This document shows, piece by piece, positions 17,729-25,939 of a stretch of DNA of 64,000 bases. The stretch's first letter is position 1. Each line of letters begins with the position of its first letter. Source of the stretch: Flavobacterium cheongpyeongense (GTDB taxonomy: Bacteria; Bacteroidota; Bacteroidia; Flavobacteriales; Flavobacteriaceae); contig NZ_QJHK01000003.1 in NCBI RefSeq assembly GCF_003202435.1, forward strand, positions 62,001-126,000, written 5' to 3'. A program made the position numbers and the translations under genes. Below the pieces are notes generated by a model that made no database searches, was not told where the DNA came from, and worked only from the letters and a program-made list of their open reading frames with translations.

Positions 17729-18265
17729 ATGAAAACAATTTCTGATATTCCAAGAAATCTCAATAAAGATAATATTAATGAGACTATAGAAGCTTATAAA
17801 CTACTTTTAGCAGACATTCCTTTAAAAATTGAAGAGTCTAATCTTTTAGCTTTATTAAATCGACTTAAGCGAGGACAAATAGGTTCTGGACCTTGGAAAA
17901 ATGTTTCTATTTTTGAGGCTGCGAATCGAATTATGACAGACTTAGTAATTCTTTTTGGCGTCAAAAAAATTATTAATGGAGAATATCCAGACTTAAATAT
18001 ATTTACTGATTTTGAGGTTGAATTAGGCAACGAAAATAGAAATGACCATGATATAATTAGTTACGCAAATGACAAAGTTCTGATAGCAGAAGCATTCAAC
18101 GTAGCGCCATCATTTTTCAATGTAAAAAAATCAAAAAGTGTAAAAAAACTGCTTACGAGTAAATTAACTGCTGATCACTTAATTTTATTCTGTAATGCAG
18201 ATTCTCACGATCGAACAAAATTAAATGATAATATTGAAATTATAAAAGTTGATATTGTACTTTGA
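17729..18265 (+). CDS. Hypothetical 178-residue protein (AT-rich insertion)
   Basis: I do not recognise this protein. It has no signal peptide and is much more AT-rich than its neighbours, so it is unlikely to belong to the secreted glycosidase pathway. The N-terminal half is helical; the C-terminal half alternates strands and helices. The segment NDHDIISYANDKVLIAEAFN places an Asp-containing strand before a strand with Glu, loosely like a PD-(D/E)xK nuclease core, but the Lys is absent. The adjacent region KKSKSVKKLLTSKL is basic. It starts 27 bp after the GH63-like gene, so it could be read through from that promoter. Confidence 0.6.
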   Translation: MKTISDIPRNLNKDNINETIEAYKLLLADIPLKIEESNLLALLNRLKRGQIGSGPWKNVSIFEAANRIMTDLVILFGVKKIINGEYPDLNIFTDFEVELGNENRNDHDIISYANDKVLIAEAFNVAPSFFNVKKSKSVKKLLTSKLTADHLILFCNADSHDRTKLNDNIEIIKVDIVL

Positions 18266-18424
18266 TAATTGCAACTAAACATAATAATAGTTATACGAGA
18301 TTTTGATATTTGGCTTAATTTGAAAATGGTTTTGTACTTGAATAATTAGTACTTAGCCGAAAAATAAATCTTAGTTTGTTACAAAACATCGTGTAGTTAC
18401 TGAATATTATATACAATAAAACTT

Positions 18425-21178
18425 ATGAAAAAATCATTTCTACATACCTTCATCTTCATTGTATCGCTCTGTTTTTCTTTGGCGCAAGCCCAAAACAAAA
18501 TCAGCGTAACCAATCTTCAATGCGAAATGCTGAACAATCCGGAAGGAATTGACGTTTTAAAACCTCGTTTGAGTTGGCAGATAAAATCCGATGTGAACGA
18601 TGTAAAACAAACGGCGTATCAAATTATGGTCGCTTCGACTTTGGAAAACCTGAATGCGAACAAAGCCGATTTATGGGATAGCGGAAGAATAACAAGTGAC
18701 GAATCTGTCAATGTTATCTACAACGGAAAAAAGCTGGGAGACCGACAAAATGCATTTTGGAAAGTAACTGTTTTTACGAATAAAGGCGAAATTAAATCGG
18801 CTGTAACTGCTCATTTCAGCATTGGTATTTTAACCTATGCCGACTGGAAATCGACGCGCTGGATTGGGTATGAAAAATTGTCGAAAGATGACAGTGTTTC
18901 TCAATATTCGAGATTGTCTGCGCGTTATTTGCGAAAAGAAATCAACCTGAAAAAACAAGTCAAAAGCGCCAAGGTGTATATTATGGGGATGGGCTTGTAT
19001 GAGTTATACATCAACGGAAATAAAATTGGCGATCAGGTTTTAGCACCCGTTCCGACGGATTACACCAAAAACGTAAAATACAATGTTTTTGATGTGACTT
19101 CACAATTGAAAGAAGGCAAAAATATGCTGGGAACGATTTTAGGAAACGGACGTTTTTTTGCGATGCGTCAGGATTACAAACCGTATAAAATCAAATCATT
19201 TGGATTCCCAAAAATGGCTTTGCAGTTATTTGTCGAATATGCTGATGGAACGAAAGACATCATCCGAACAGACGACACCTGGAAACTAACAACCGAAGGA
19301 CCGATTTTGTCTAACAACGAATACGACGGAGAAGAATACGATGCCCGCAAGGAAATGAAAGGCTGGGCGATGACCAATTTTGACGATAAAAACTGGGTAA
19401 ATGCCAGATACGTTCAGGAACCGGGCGGATTTTATGAAGCTCAGATGATGCCCAATATGAAAATTATGGGAGAGGTAAAACCAATTTCGATCAAAGCGAC
19501 TCCTAAAGGAACTTATATTTTGGATATGGGTCAGAATATGGTGGGCTGGTTGCAATTGAAAGTTAAAGGGAAAAGCGGTGACCAAATCACAATGAAATTT
19601 GCCGAATCATTGCAGGCTGATGGCTCTCTTTACATTGCCAATTTGCGTGATGCGAAAACAACTGACATTTATACATTAAAAGGCGAAGGCGAAGAAATCT
19701 GGGAACCTCGTTTTACATTTCATGGTTTTCGATTTGTAGAAATTTCGGGTTTTCCGACCAAACCTACTTTGGATAATTTCGTTGGGAAAGTGGTCTATGA
19801 CGATATCAAAACGACCGGAACTTTCGAATCTTCGAATGCGACGATGAACCAGATTTTCAAAAATGCGTGGTGGGGAATCAGCGGAAATTACAAAGGAATG
19901 CCAATTGACTGTCCACAGCGCAACGAGCGTCAGCCTTGGTTGGGAGATCGTACGACGGGTGCTTATGGCGAAAGTTTTTTATTTGATAATCAAACATTGT
20001 ATGCCAAATGGCTGGACGATATCAAATATTCGCAAACACAGGATGGAGGATTGCCTGATGTAGCGCCGGCATTTTGGCGTTATTACGGCGATAATGTGAC
20101 TTGGCCGGGAACGTATATCACAGTGGGCGATATGTTGTACCAACAATTTGGCGATGCCGAAGTGATTAAAAAACAATACCCGTCTATGAAAAAATGGATG
20201 GTGTATATGGAAGAAAATTATCTGCAAAATGATTTAATGGACAAAGATAAATACGGTGATTGGTGTGTTCCGCCGGAATCATTAGAGCTGATTCGTTCCA
20301 AAGATCCTGCCCGTTTGACGGATGGACAATTGTTGTCGAGTGCGTTTTATTATCAGCTATTAAACATAATGAAAAAGTTTGCCAAAATCGCAAATGCAGA
20401 ATCTGATATTACTCATTATGATGATTTGACAGCAAGAATCAAAAAAGCATTCAACGCCAAATTTTTAAATACGGAGAAAAACTACTACGCCAATAATACG
20501 GTAACAGCAAACGTATTGCCTTTGGCTTTTGGTCTGGTTCCTGAAAACCTAATCGATAAGGTTTTTCAAAATATGGTTCATGAAGTGGAGGTAACTAAAA
20601 ACGGTCATATTAGCACAGGAGTTATCGGAACACAATTTTTGATGCGTACGTTGACGAATTTCGGAAGAGGCGATTTGGCTTTCAAATTAGCCTCAAATAA
20701 AACGTATCCAAGCTGGGGTTTTATGGTCGAAAACGGAGCAACAACCATTTGGGAATTATGGAACGGAAACACCGCCGACCCCACAATGAATTCGCAAAAT
20801 CACGTCATGCTTTTGGGAGATTTACTAATCTGGTACTACGAAAATATGGCAGGCATCAAGAGTAATCCTGAAACTCCGGGCTTCAAGCAAATTATTATGA
20901 AACCGGATTTCAATGCGGGATTGACGTATGTAAATGCATCTTACGAATCGATTTACGGATTAATTAAAAGTGATTGGAAGAAAACCAAAAACACTTTAGA
21001 ATGGAAAATTACCATTCCGGCCAACTCATCGGCTGTGGTGTACTTGCCAACATCGAATGCTTCATCGGTAACGGTAAATAAGCAAAAACTGGCTCAGTTT
21101 TCATCTTCTTATAAAACAGAAAATAACAACATAGTCCTGACTTTAGAATCGGGTTCTTATGTTTTGAATGTGAACTAA
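18425..21178 (+). CDS. GH78 alpha-L-rhamnosidase-like enzyme (second copy)
   Basis: Exported 917-residue GH78 (signal peptide ending LCFSLAQAQ). It has the same domain order as the copy at 8.2 kb: an N-terminal fibronectin-like domain starting VTNLQCEMLNNPEG, beta-sandwiches with AKVYIMGMGLYELYING, a helical barrel and a C-terminal beta domain. The acid cluster is DCPQRNE (Asp495 to Glu501), with a late Glu in TTIWELWNGNT. The insertion of one residue in the acid motif and the different surrounding sequence show that it is an old paralogue, suggesting a different rhamnose linkage. RG-I and RG-II both present several rhamnose linkages, which would explain two enzymes. Confidence 0.92.
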   Translation: MKKSFLHTFIFIVSLCFSLAQAQNKISVTNLQCEMLNNPEGIDVLKPRLSWQIKSDVNDVKQTAYQIMVASTLENLNANKADLWDSGRITSDESVNVIYNGKKLGDRQNAFWKVTVFTNKGEIKSAVTAHFSIGILTYADWKSTRWIGYEKLSKDDSVSQYSRLSARYLRKEINLKKQVKSAKVYIMGMGLYELYINGNKIGDQVLAPVPTDYTKNVKYNVFDVTSQLKEGKNMLGTILGNGRFFAMRQDYKPYKIKSFGFPKMALQLFVEYADGTKDIIRTDDTWKLTTEGPILSNNEYDGEEYDARKEMKGWAMTNFDDKNWVNARYVQEPGGFYEAQMMPNMKIMGEVKPISIKATPKGTYILDMGQNMVGWLQLKVKGKSGDQITMKFAESLQADGSLYIANLRDAKTTDIYTLKGEGEEIWEPRFTFHGFRFVEISGFPTKPTLDNFVGKVVYDDIKTTGTFESSNATMNQIFKNAWWGISGNYKGMPIDCPQRNERQPWLGDRTTGAYGESFLFDNQTLYAKWLDDIKYSQTQDGGLPDVAPAFWRYYGDNVTWPGTYITVGDMLYQQFGDAEVIKKQYPSMKKWMVYMEENYLQNDLMDKDKYGDWCVPPESLELIRSKDPARLTDGQLLSSAFYYQLLNIMKKFAKIANAESDITHYDDLTARIKKAFNAKFLNTEKNYYANNTVTANVLPLAFGLVPENLIDKVFQNMVHEVEVTKNGHISTGVIGTQFLMRTLTNFGRGDLAFKLASNKTYPSWGFMVENGATTIWELWNGNTADPTMNSQNHVMLLGDLLIWYYENMAGIKSNPETPGFKQIIMKPDFNAGLTYVNASYESIYGLIKSDWKKTKNTLEWKITIPANSSAVVYLPTSNASSVTVNKQKLAQFSSSYKTENNNIVLTLESGSYVLNVN

Positions 21179-21391
21179 AAATAAATTAAGAAGGGTTTTC
21201 GTATTATTGTGAGAGTGAGTTTAAAATAGTAGATTTGAAGAACTATTTTATAGAAAAATAACATATCACAAGTAGCAAAAAAGATTAACAAGTTATATAG
21301 AATTTGGAATACAACCGATTATTTATGATTTGTTGGTAGCTTATGGTATTTAAAAACATTTGTGAAATAAAGTATTGGTTACCATAAAGTT

Positions 21392-21979
21392 ATGGCAAAA
21401 AATAAAAGAAAACTAAAAATAATGATTGGCTCTACCGTTTACGGTTTTGAAGACCAGTTATCGCAAATTGTAGCTCAATTACAATTGTTAGATTACGAGG
21501 TACTTAATTCTCATAATGGAAGTATCAAAGTCAATCCGAAATTATCAAATCTTGACAATTGCATAAAAGCTGTCGAAGAGTGCGATTTATTTTTAGGTAT
21601 CATCAGACCTTTTTATGGAACAGGAAACATAGGAGAGAAAAATATAACTTTCGAAGAAATAAAAAAAGCTATTGAATTAAAGAAACCTTATTGGTTTTTG
21701 GTACATCGGGATGTAGTTTTTGCCAGAGAATTGTTTAAATATCTAACTCTAAAAAGTGGTGACGAAATAGTTGTTTCTAAAAATAAACTTTTTGATCCCA
21801 AAACGGTTGAAATCTATGAATATGTAATTGAAAACCATATTCCGGTAACCTTAAGAAATGGGAATTGGGCACAACAATTTTATCGTTTAGACGAAATGAT
21901 GACCTACATCAATACGCAGTTTAACAATAAAGATTTTGTAGAAAATATTTTAAACCATAAACCAGCTCACAATGGATAA
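21392..21979 (+). CDS. DUF4062 domain protein
   Basis: A 195-residue cytoplasmic protein matching the DUF4062 pattern: a start strand MIGSTVYGFEDQLSQIV, the CDLFLGIIRPFYGTG strand-loop, the helix ITFEEIKKAIELKKPYWFLV and a closing helix. DUF4062 has a TIR/Rossmann-like layout and is often the N-terminal sensor or adaptor part of NTPase-linked conflict proteins. Here it stands alone and overlaps the next gene by 8 bp (21972-21979), so the two are translationally coupled. The pair is an AT-rich insertion between the second GH78 and the sialidase-like gene. The molecular activity is unknown. Confidence 0.8.
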   Translation: MAKNKRKLKIMIGSTVYGFEDQLSQIVAQLQLLDYEVLNSHNGSIKVNPKLSNLDNCIKAVEECDLFLGIIRPFYGTGNIGEKNITFEEIKKAIELKKPYWFLVHRDVVFARELFKYLTLKSGDEIVVSKNKLFDPKTVEIYEYVIENHIPVTLRNGNWAQQFYRLDEMMTYINTQFNNKDFVENILNHKPAHNG

Positions 21980-23405
21980 TAGTTTTATAATAGATAATCT
22001 GCTACAGCAACAGGAAGGTGTTCGTTTAGAATTTAAAACGACAGCTAACAAAGAAGCGATTGCAAAAACTATTACAGCCTTCATTAATACACAAGGTGGA
22101 GATTTGGTTATTGGTATTGATGAAGAGAAAAATGTAGTTGAAATAAAGAATGCAGAAAAAGTTAGAGTCAGTTTACAAAACCTGTTAATTGATTCGATCA
22201 AGCCTAATGCACCCATATCATCACAGGTAATTAGATACAAAAAGAAAGATGTTATTTTGATAAGTGTTTGGGAAGGAGCTAAGAAACCATACCAATTCAA
22301 AGGAAAGATTTTTATCAGAGAAAATGATGCAACCAAACTTTCCAATAAAGAGGTTTTAACATTGCTGATTAAAGAACGTAAAGAAGCTGATTTTCATTGG
22401 GAAAGAAAAGCGGTTTTGGGTGCAGACTTAGAGGATTTGGATGTACAAGAAATAAACAATACGCTTTCTTTATATAAAACATATAAACCCACTAGTAACT
22501 TTGAAGATATTGAGGATTTCTTAATTCAAATGGGGTTATTGCAAAATGGTAATTTAACGAATGCCTGCGTCGTTTTATTTGGAAAACAACCTCAAAGATT
22601 TATTCCGCAATCACGAATCAGGGTTACAGTATATCCTTCGAATAAATCTGGTGACCATTTTTTAAATGACAGAACATTTGAAGGTAATATTTTTAAAAAT
22701 ATCACAGCGATTCTTGATTTTATAGATGTCACTTTTGGTAAAAATATTATTGTTGATGGCGTTTTAAGAACAGAAAAATACAATTATCCATTACTTGCTA
22801 TTCGGGAAGGTTTGCTCAATGCAATGGTTCATAGAGATTATAATTCGGTAAATGGTTTTTTACAAATATCTATTTTTTCAGATCGGACAGAAATAGCAAA
22901 TTACGGCGGTTTACCTGATGGAATAACTATCAAAGATTTGAAAAGAGAACATAATTCTGTACTTCGTAATCCAGATATTGCCCAAATCTGTTTTATTCGT
23001 AAATATATAGAGATGTTAGGAAGTGGTACATTAAGAATGATTAATGATTGCAAGAAAAATAATTTCAGAATTCCAGTTTGGACAGATAGAGAAGATATTA
23101 CTACAGTTACTTTCCCTGAACTTAGTGTTAATGCTAATGAAGGTGTAAATGAAGGTGTAAATGAAGGTGTAAATAATATAGCTTTTAAAGAAGATAATGA
23201 AGGTGTAAATAGAGAGCTTAATATAGTATATAGACTGCTAGATACTAGACCAGGATTAAAAGTGCCAGATATTGCAAGACTATTGGATAAAAGCCTTTCA
23301 ACAGTAGAGCGTCATATAAAGAAATTAAAAGATGCAGGTTATGTTGAGTTTAAAGGTCCACCAAAAACTGGAGGATATTTTATTGTACCAAATAAAAGTA
23401 TCTAA
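21972..23405 (+). CDS. Schlafen/AlbA_2-type ATP-binding protein with C-terminal winged helix
   Basis: A 477-residue protein. Residues 1-130 are the AlbA_2 (Schlafen-like) domain with RLEFKTTANKEAIAKTITAF and GGDLVIGIDEEKN. Residues 270-370 resemble the HATPase_c_4 region of RecG-like regulators (AIREGLLNAMVHRDY, then ANYGGLPDGI and LGSGTLRMI). A low-complexity linker with repeated NEGV units follows, and the last 70 residues form a winged helix (VPDIARLLDKSLSTVERHIK). Such proteins are annotated as putative DNA-binding regulators. Coupling to DUF4062 and the location in an insertion point toward a conflict or defence module, but that function is inferred. Confidence 0.82.
   Translation: MDNSFIIDNLLQQQEGVRLEFKTTANKEAIAKTITAFINTQGGDLVIGIDEEKNVVEIKNAEKVRVSLQNLLIDSIKPNAPISSQVIRYKKKDVILISVWEGAKKPYQFKGKIFIRENDATKLSNKEVLTLLIKERKEADFHWERKAVLGADLEDLDVQEINNTLSLYKTYKPTSNFEDIEDFLIQMGLLQNGNLTNACVVLFGKQPQRFIPQSRIRVTVYPSNKSGDHFLNDRTFEGNIFKNITAILDFIDVTFGKNIIVDGVLRTEKYNYPLLAIREGLLNAMVHRDYNSVNGFLQISIFSDRTEIANYGGLPDGITIKDLKREHNSVLRNPDIAQICFIRKYIEMLGSGTLRMINDCKKNNFRIPVWTDREDITTVTFPELSVNANEGVNEGVNEGVNNIAFKEDNEGVNRELNIVYRLLDTRPGLKVPDIARLLDKSLSTVERHIKKLKDAGYVEFKGPPKTGGYFIVPNKSI
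23136..23174 (+). repeat. In-frame 12-bp tandem repeat encoding NEGV
   Basis: Three consecutive copies of AATGAAGGTGTA plus a partial one, and a further copy at about 23198-23210 after a short spacer. The unit length is a multiple of three, so copy-number change would lengthen or shorten the linker of the Schlafen-like protein without a frameshift. Confidence 0.85.
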
Positions 23406-23628
23406 TTTTAGATAATATCACATTCAAAATACCTTACTAATAAGTAAGGATTAGAAATAATAAAAAATAATCCCACCTAATTTTAAAAACCCTTATTCCT
23501 TTTAATTCGGGACAGTACAGGATGCTTATCCGATTATTTAGTGTTATTTTTACACTTAATAAGTTTTTGCATTTGAATATTGCATAATGCATTGAAAATA
23601 AATATCATAAATATTTAAAAAATAAATA

Positions 23629-24777
23629 ATGAAACTCAAACACATATCTATAGCCTTTTTTGGACTGCTACTTTTGGGAAGCTGTAAATCTGCTTTGCAA
23701 AAAAAGACCTGGAAAGAAGGGATTTTAGTAGATGAATTCATTTATGAGAAAGCACCTTATCCGTCCTGCCACTCCGTAACGATTGTGGAAGCAACCAATG
23801 GAGATTTGGTTTCGGCCTGGTTTGGAGGATCACACGAAAGACATCCTGATGTTTGTATTTATTCAGCCATAAAACCAAAAGGAAGCGATAAATGGGGCGA
23901 TCCTATTAAGGTAGCCGATGGTGTGATGCCAGACGGAACAAGATTTCCAACTTGGAATCCGGTTTTGTACCAAATTCCGAATGGCGATTTGATGTTGTTT
24001 TATAAAATAGGGCCTAAACCATCCGAGTGGTGGGGCGTTTACAGAACTTCTGCTGATGGAGGAAAAACCTGGTCTGATAAGATTGATATGCCGAGTAAAG
24101 ATTTTCTGGGACCCATCAAAAACAAGCCGGTTTTATTGAGCAACGGAACCTTATTGCTTCCTTCAAGTACAGAAGGAAATGGCTGGCATTTGCGTATGGA
24201 ATCCACTCCTGACTTTGGAAAAACCTGGGTTCTGGGCGATACCATTTCAAGAGGTAAACAAAAGATTAATGCTATTCAGCCAAGTATTTTGTTCCATAAA
24301 GACGGAAGTATTCAGGCAATTGGAAGAACGAAAAACAGAGCCATATTCAGCACATTTTCAAAAGACAACGGAAAAACCTGGTCGGATTTAGAATTGATTG
24401 GATTGCCAAACAATAACTCAGGAACTGATGCTGTAACGCTTAAAAACGGAAAACATTTATTAGTTTACAACCATGTGCTGCCTCCGGGGAATGAAACCAA
24501 AGGACCAAGAACACCTTTAAATCTTTCTATCTCTGATGACGGAATCAATTGGAATGCGGCTTTGGTTTTGGAAGATTCAAAAATCAGCCAGTATTCTTAT
24601 CCTTCTATCATTCAAAGTTCAGACGGAATGGTACACATTGTCTATACCTGGAGAAGACAAAAACTGAAATACGTAAAAATCGATCCGAGTAAACTGGTAA
24701 CAATTCCAATCAAAAACGGAATCTGGCCTGGACAGGAAGGTGTTGAAGTGAAAGCTGTTAAGGCGGAAGAAGAGTAA
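23629..24777 (+). CDS. Sialidase-like BNR propeller lipoprotein (GH33-like)
   Basis: A 382-residue lipoprotein (lipobox LLGSC near residue 20). Four Asp-boxes are clear: SADGGKTW, TPDFGKTW, SKDNGKTW and SDDGINW. These define a six-bladed sialidase-type propeller (BNR_2). The N-terminal part carries YPSCHSVTIVEATNGDLVSA and AWFGGSHERHPDV, the usual substrate-facing segment of this subfamily. It is shorter than classical sialidases and I see no complete arginine triad, so true sialic acid is doubtful. In RG-II loci, GH33-related propellers act on the acidic sugars Kdo or Dha. That is an attractive but unproven role here. Confidence 0.78.
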   Translation: MKLKHISIAFFGLLLLGSCKSALQKKTWKEGILVDEFIYEKAPYPSCHSVTIVEATNGDLVSAWFGGSHERHPDVCIYSAIKPKGSDKWGDPIKVADGVMPDGTRFPTWNPVLYQIPNGDLMLFYKIGPKPSEWWGVYRTSADGGKTWSDKIDMPSKDFLGPIKNKPVLLSNGTLLLPSSTEGNGWHLRMESTPDFGKTWVLGDTISRGKQKINAIQPSILFHKDGSIQAIGRTKNRAIFSTFSKDNGKTWSDLELIGLPNNNSGTDAVTLKNGKHLLVYNHVLPPGNETKGPRTPLNLSISDDGINWNAALVLEDSKISQYSYPSIIQSSDGMVHIVYTWRRQKLKYVKIDPSKLVTIPIKNGIWPGQEGVEVKAVKAEEE

Positions 24778-24786
24778 ATAGTTTAA

Positions 24787-24866
24787 ACCATATAAGTCAT
24801 ATAAGTTTCATTTAAGCTTTTTCTAAATAAGCTAACTTATATGTTTCTTATATGTCTTAATATGGT
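24787..24866. repeat. ACCATATAAG palindromic repeat, copy 1
   Basis: It begins ACCATATAAGTCATATAAG and ends with the near-complement CTTATATGTCTTAATATGGT, about 80 bp in all. Relatives lie at 28900-28934 (half), 32494-32556 and 44976-45054. Its right arm contains an ATG in frame with the next gene, which produces a false N-terminal extension. Confidence 0.75.
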
Positions 24867-24879
24867 AAAAAAAATAATT

Positions 24880-25776
24880 ATGAAGAATAATATAAGTTTC
24901 ATTAAAGCTACTGTGGTAGTTCTGACAATTGTTTTGGCAGGAACATTCAATAGCGAAGTTTCTGCTCAATCATCAAAAAAGCAACGCTACAAAGTGGCAG
25001 TTTGCGACTGGATGATTTTAAAAAGACAAAAACTCGGTGCTTTTGGTTTGGCCAGCGAAATAAAAGCAGACGGAATCGAACTCGACATGGGTGGATTAGG
25101 GAAAAGACCAACCTTCGACAGCAAATTAGGCGACCCGATTGAAAGACAAAAATTCCTGGATAAATCCAAAGAAACGGGTGTCGGAATCAGTTCCATCGCA
25201 ATGTCCGGATTCTATGCGCAATCCTTTGCAAAAAGAGATTCCATTAATTTGATGATTAACGATTGTGTGGCAACAATGAAAAATATGAAGGTGAAAGTCG
25301 CTTATCTGCCTTTGGGAACAGAAAGCGATTTGACAAAAAATCCTGAATTACGCCCAATCATTATCGAAAGATTAAAATGGGCAGGAAAACAAGTCGGTAA
25401 AATAGGTGGTGTAATTGCTATTGAAACTTCACTGAATGCGACTGAAGAGAAAAAACTATTGGAAGAAATTGGCTGTAAACACATTAAAAGTTCTTTCAAC
25501 TTTGCGAATGCCGTAGATAACGGAAGAGATATCGCAACCGAATTAAAAATTTTAGGAAAAAAACATCTGGCACAAATTCACGCTTCTACAACGGATACTG
25601 TCTGGCTGGAAAACGATAAAAATGTCGATATGCCAAAGATTAAAAAAACGCTGGACGAAATGAAATGGAGTGGCTGGCTGATCGTAGAACGTTCAAGAGA
25701 TGTTACGCAAGTGCATAATGTAAAAGCCAATTACGGAGCAAACGTTGCTTATTTGAAGAAAATTTTTCAGAATTAA
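24880..25776 (+). CDS. Secreted sugar isomerase/epimerase-like TIM barrel
   Basis: A 298-residue protein of the xylose-isomerase-like TIM barrel superfamily. The start at 24880 is preferred to the ATG at 24841: it begins directly with a signal peptide (MKNNISFIKATVVVLTIVLA, cleavage near VSAQ), and the earlier start lies in a palindromic repeat. Barrel landmarks are DGIELDMGGLG, VKVAYLPLGTES, GGVIAIETSL, HLAQIHAS and SGWLIVERS, which place the Glu and His ligands where a metal would sit. Exported members are common in Bacteroidota sugar loci, but their reactions are mostly unknown. It may act on a released sugar or lactone in the periplasm. Confidence 0.75.
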   Translation: MKNNISFIKATVVVLTIVLAGTFNSEVSAQSSKKQRYKVAVCDWMILKRQKLGAFGLASEIKADGIELDMGGLGKRPTFDSKLGDPIERQKFLDKSKETGVGISSIAMSGFYAQSFAKRDSINLMINDCVATMKNMKVKVAYLPLGTESDLTKNPELRPIIIERLKWAGKQVGKIGGVIAIETSLNATEEKKLLEEIGCKHIKSSFNFANAVDNGRDIATELKILGKKHLAQIHASTTDTVWLENDKNVDMPKIKKTLDEMKWSGWLIVERSRDVTQVHNVKANYGANVAYLKKIFQN

Positions 25777-25781
25777 AATAA

Positions 25782-25866
25782 AAAATCTGCTAAATCTGCA
25801 GAATCTGCGTGAGAAAAATTAGCACTCAGATTTAAATAGATTCAAGCAGATTTAGCAGATTTTTTA
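25782..25866. repeat. Intergenic AATCTGC repeat, copy 3 (palindromic)
   Basis: AAATCTGCTAAATCTGCAG on the left and the complementary CAGATTTAGCAGATTTTTT on the right form a long imperfect stem around a 40-bp loop. This is the fullest version of the words seen at 1821 and 8168. The T-rich right end could act as a terminator for the upstream gene. Confidence 0.6.
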
Positions 25867-25939
25867 ATCTGTGACAAAAACAAACACGATTGTAATTTGC
25901 GATAATTTGCGCAATTTGTGATCAAAAAATAACAATATA

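Noticed and set aside
23629..24777. True sialidase acting on sialic acid
   Set aside because: The Asp-boxes are clear but a full arginine triad is not visible and the locus targets plant polysaccharide; I keep only the fold-level call.
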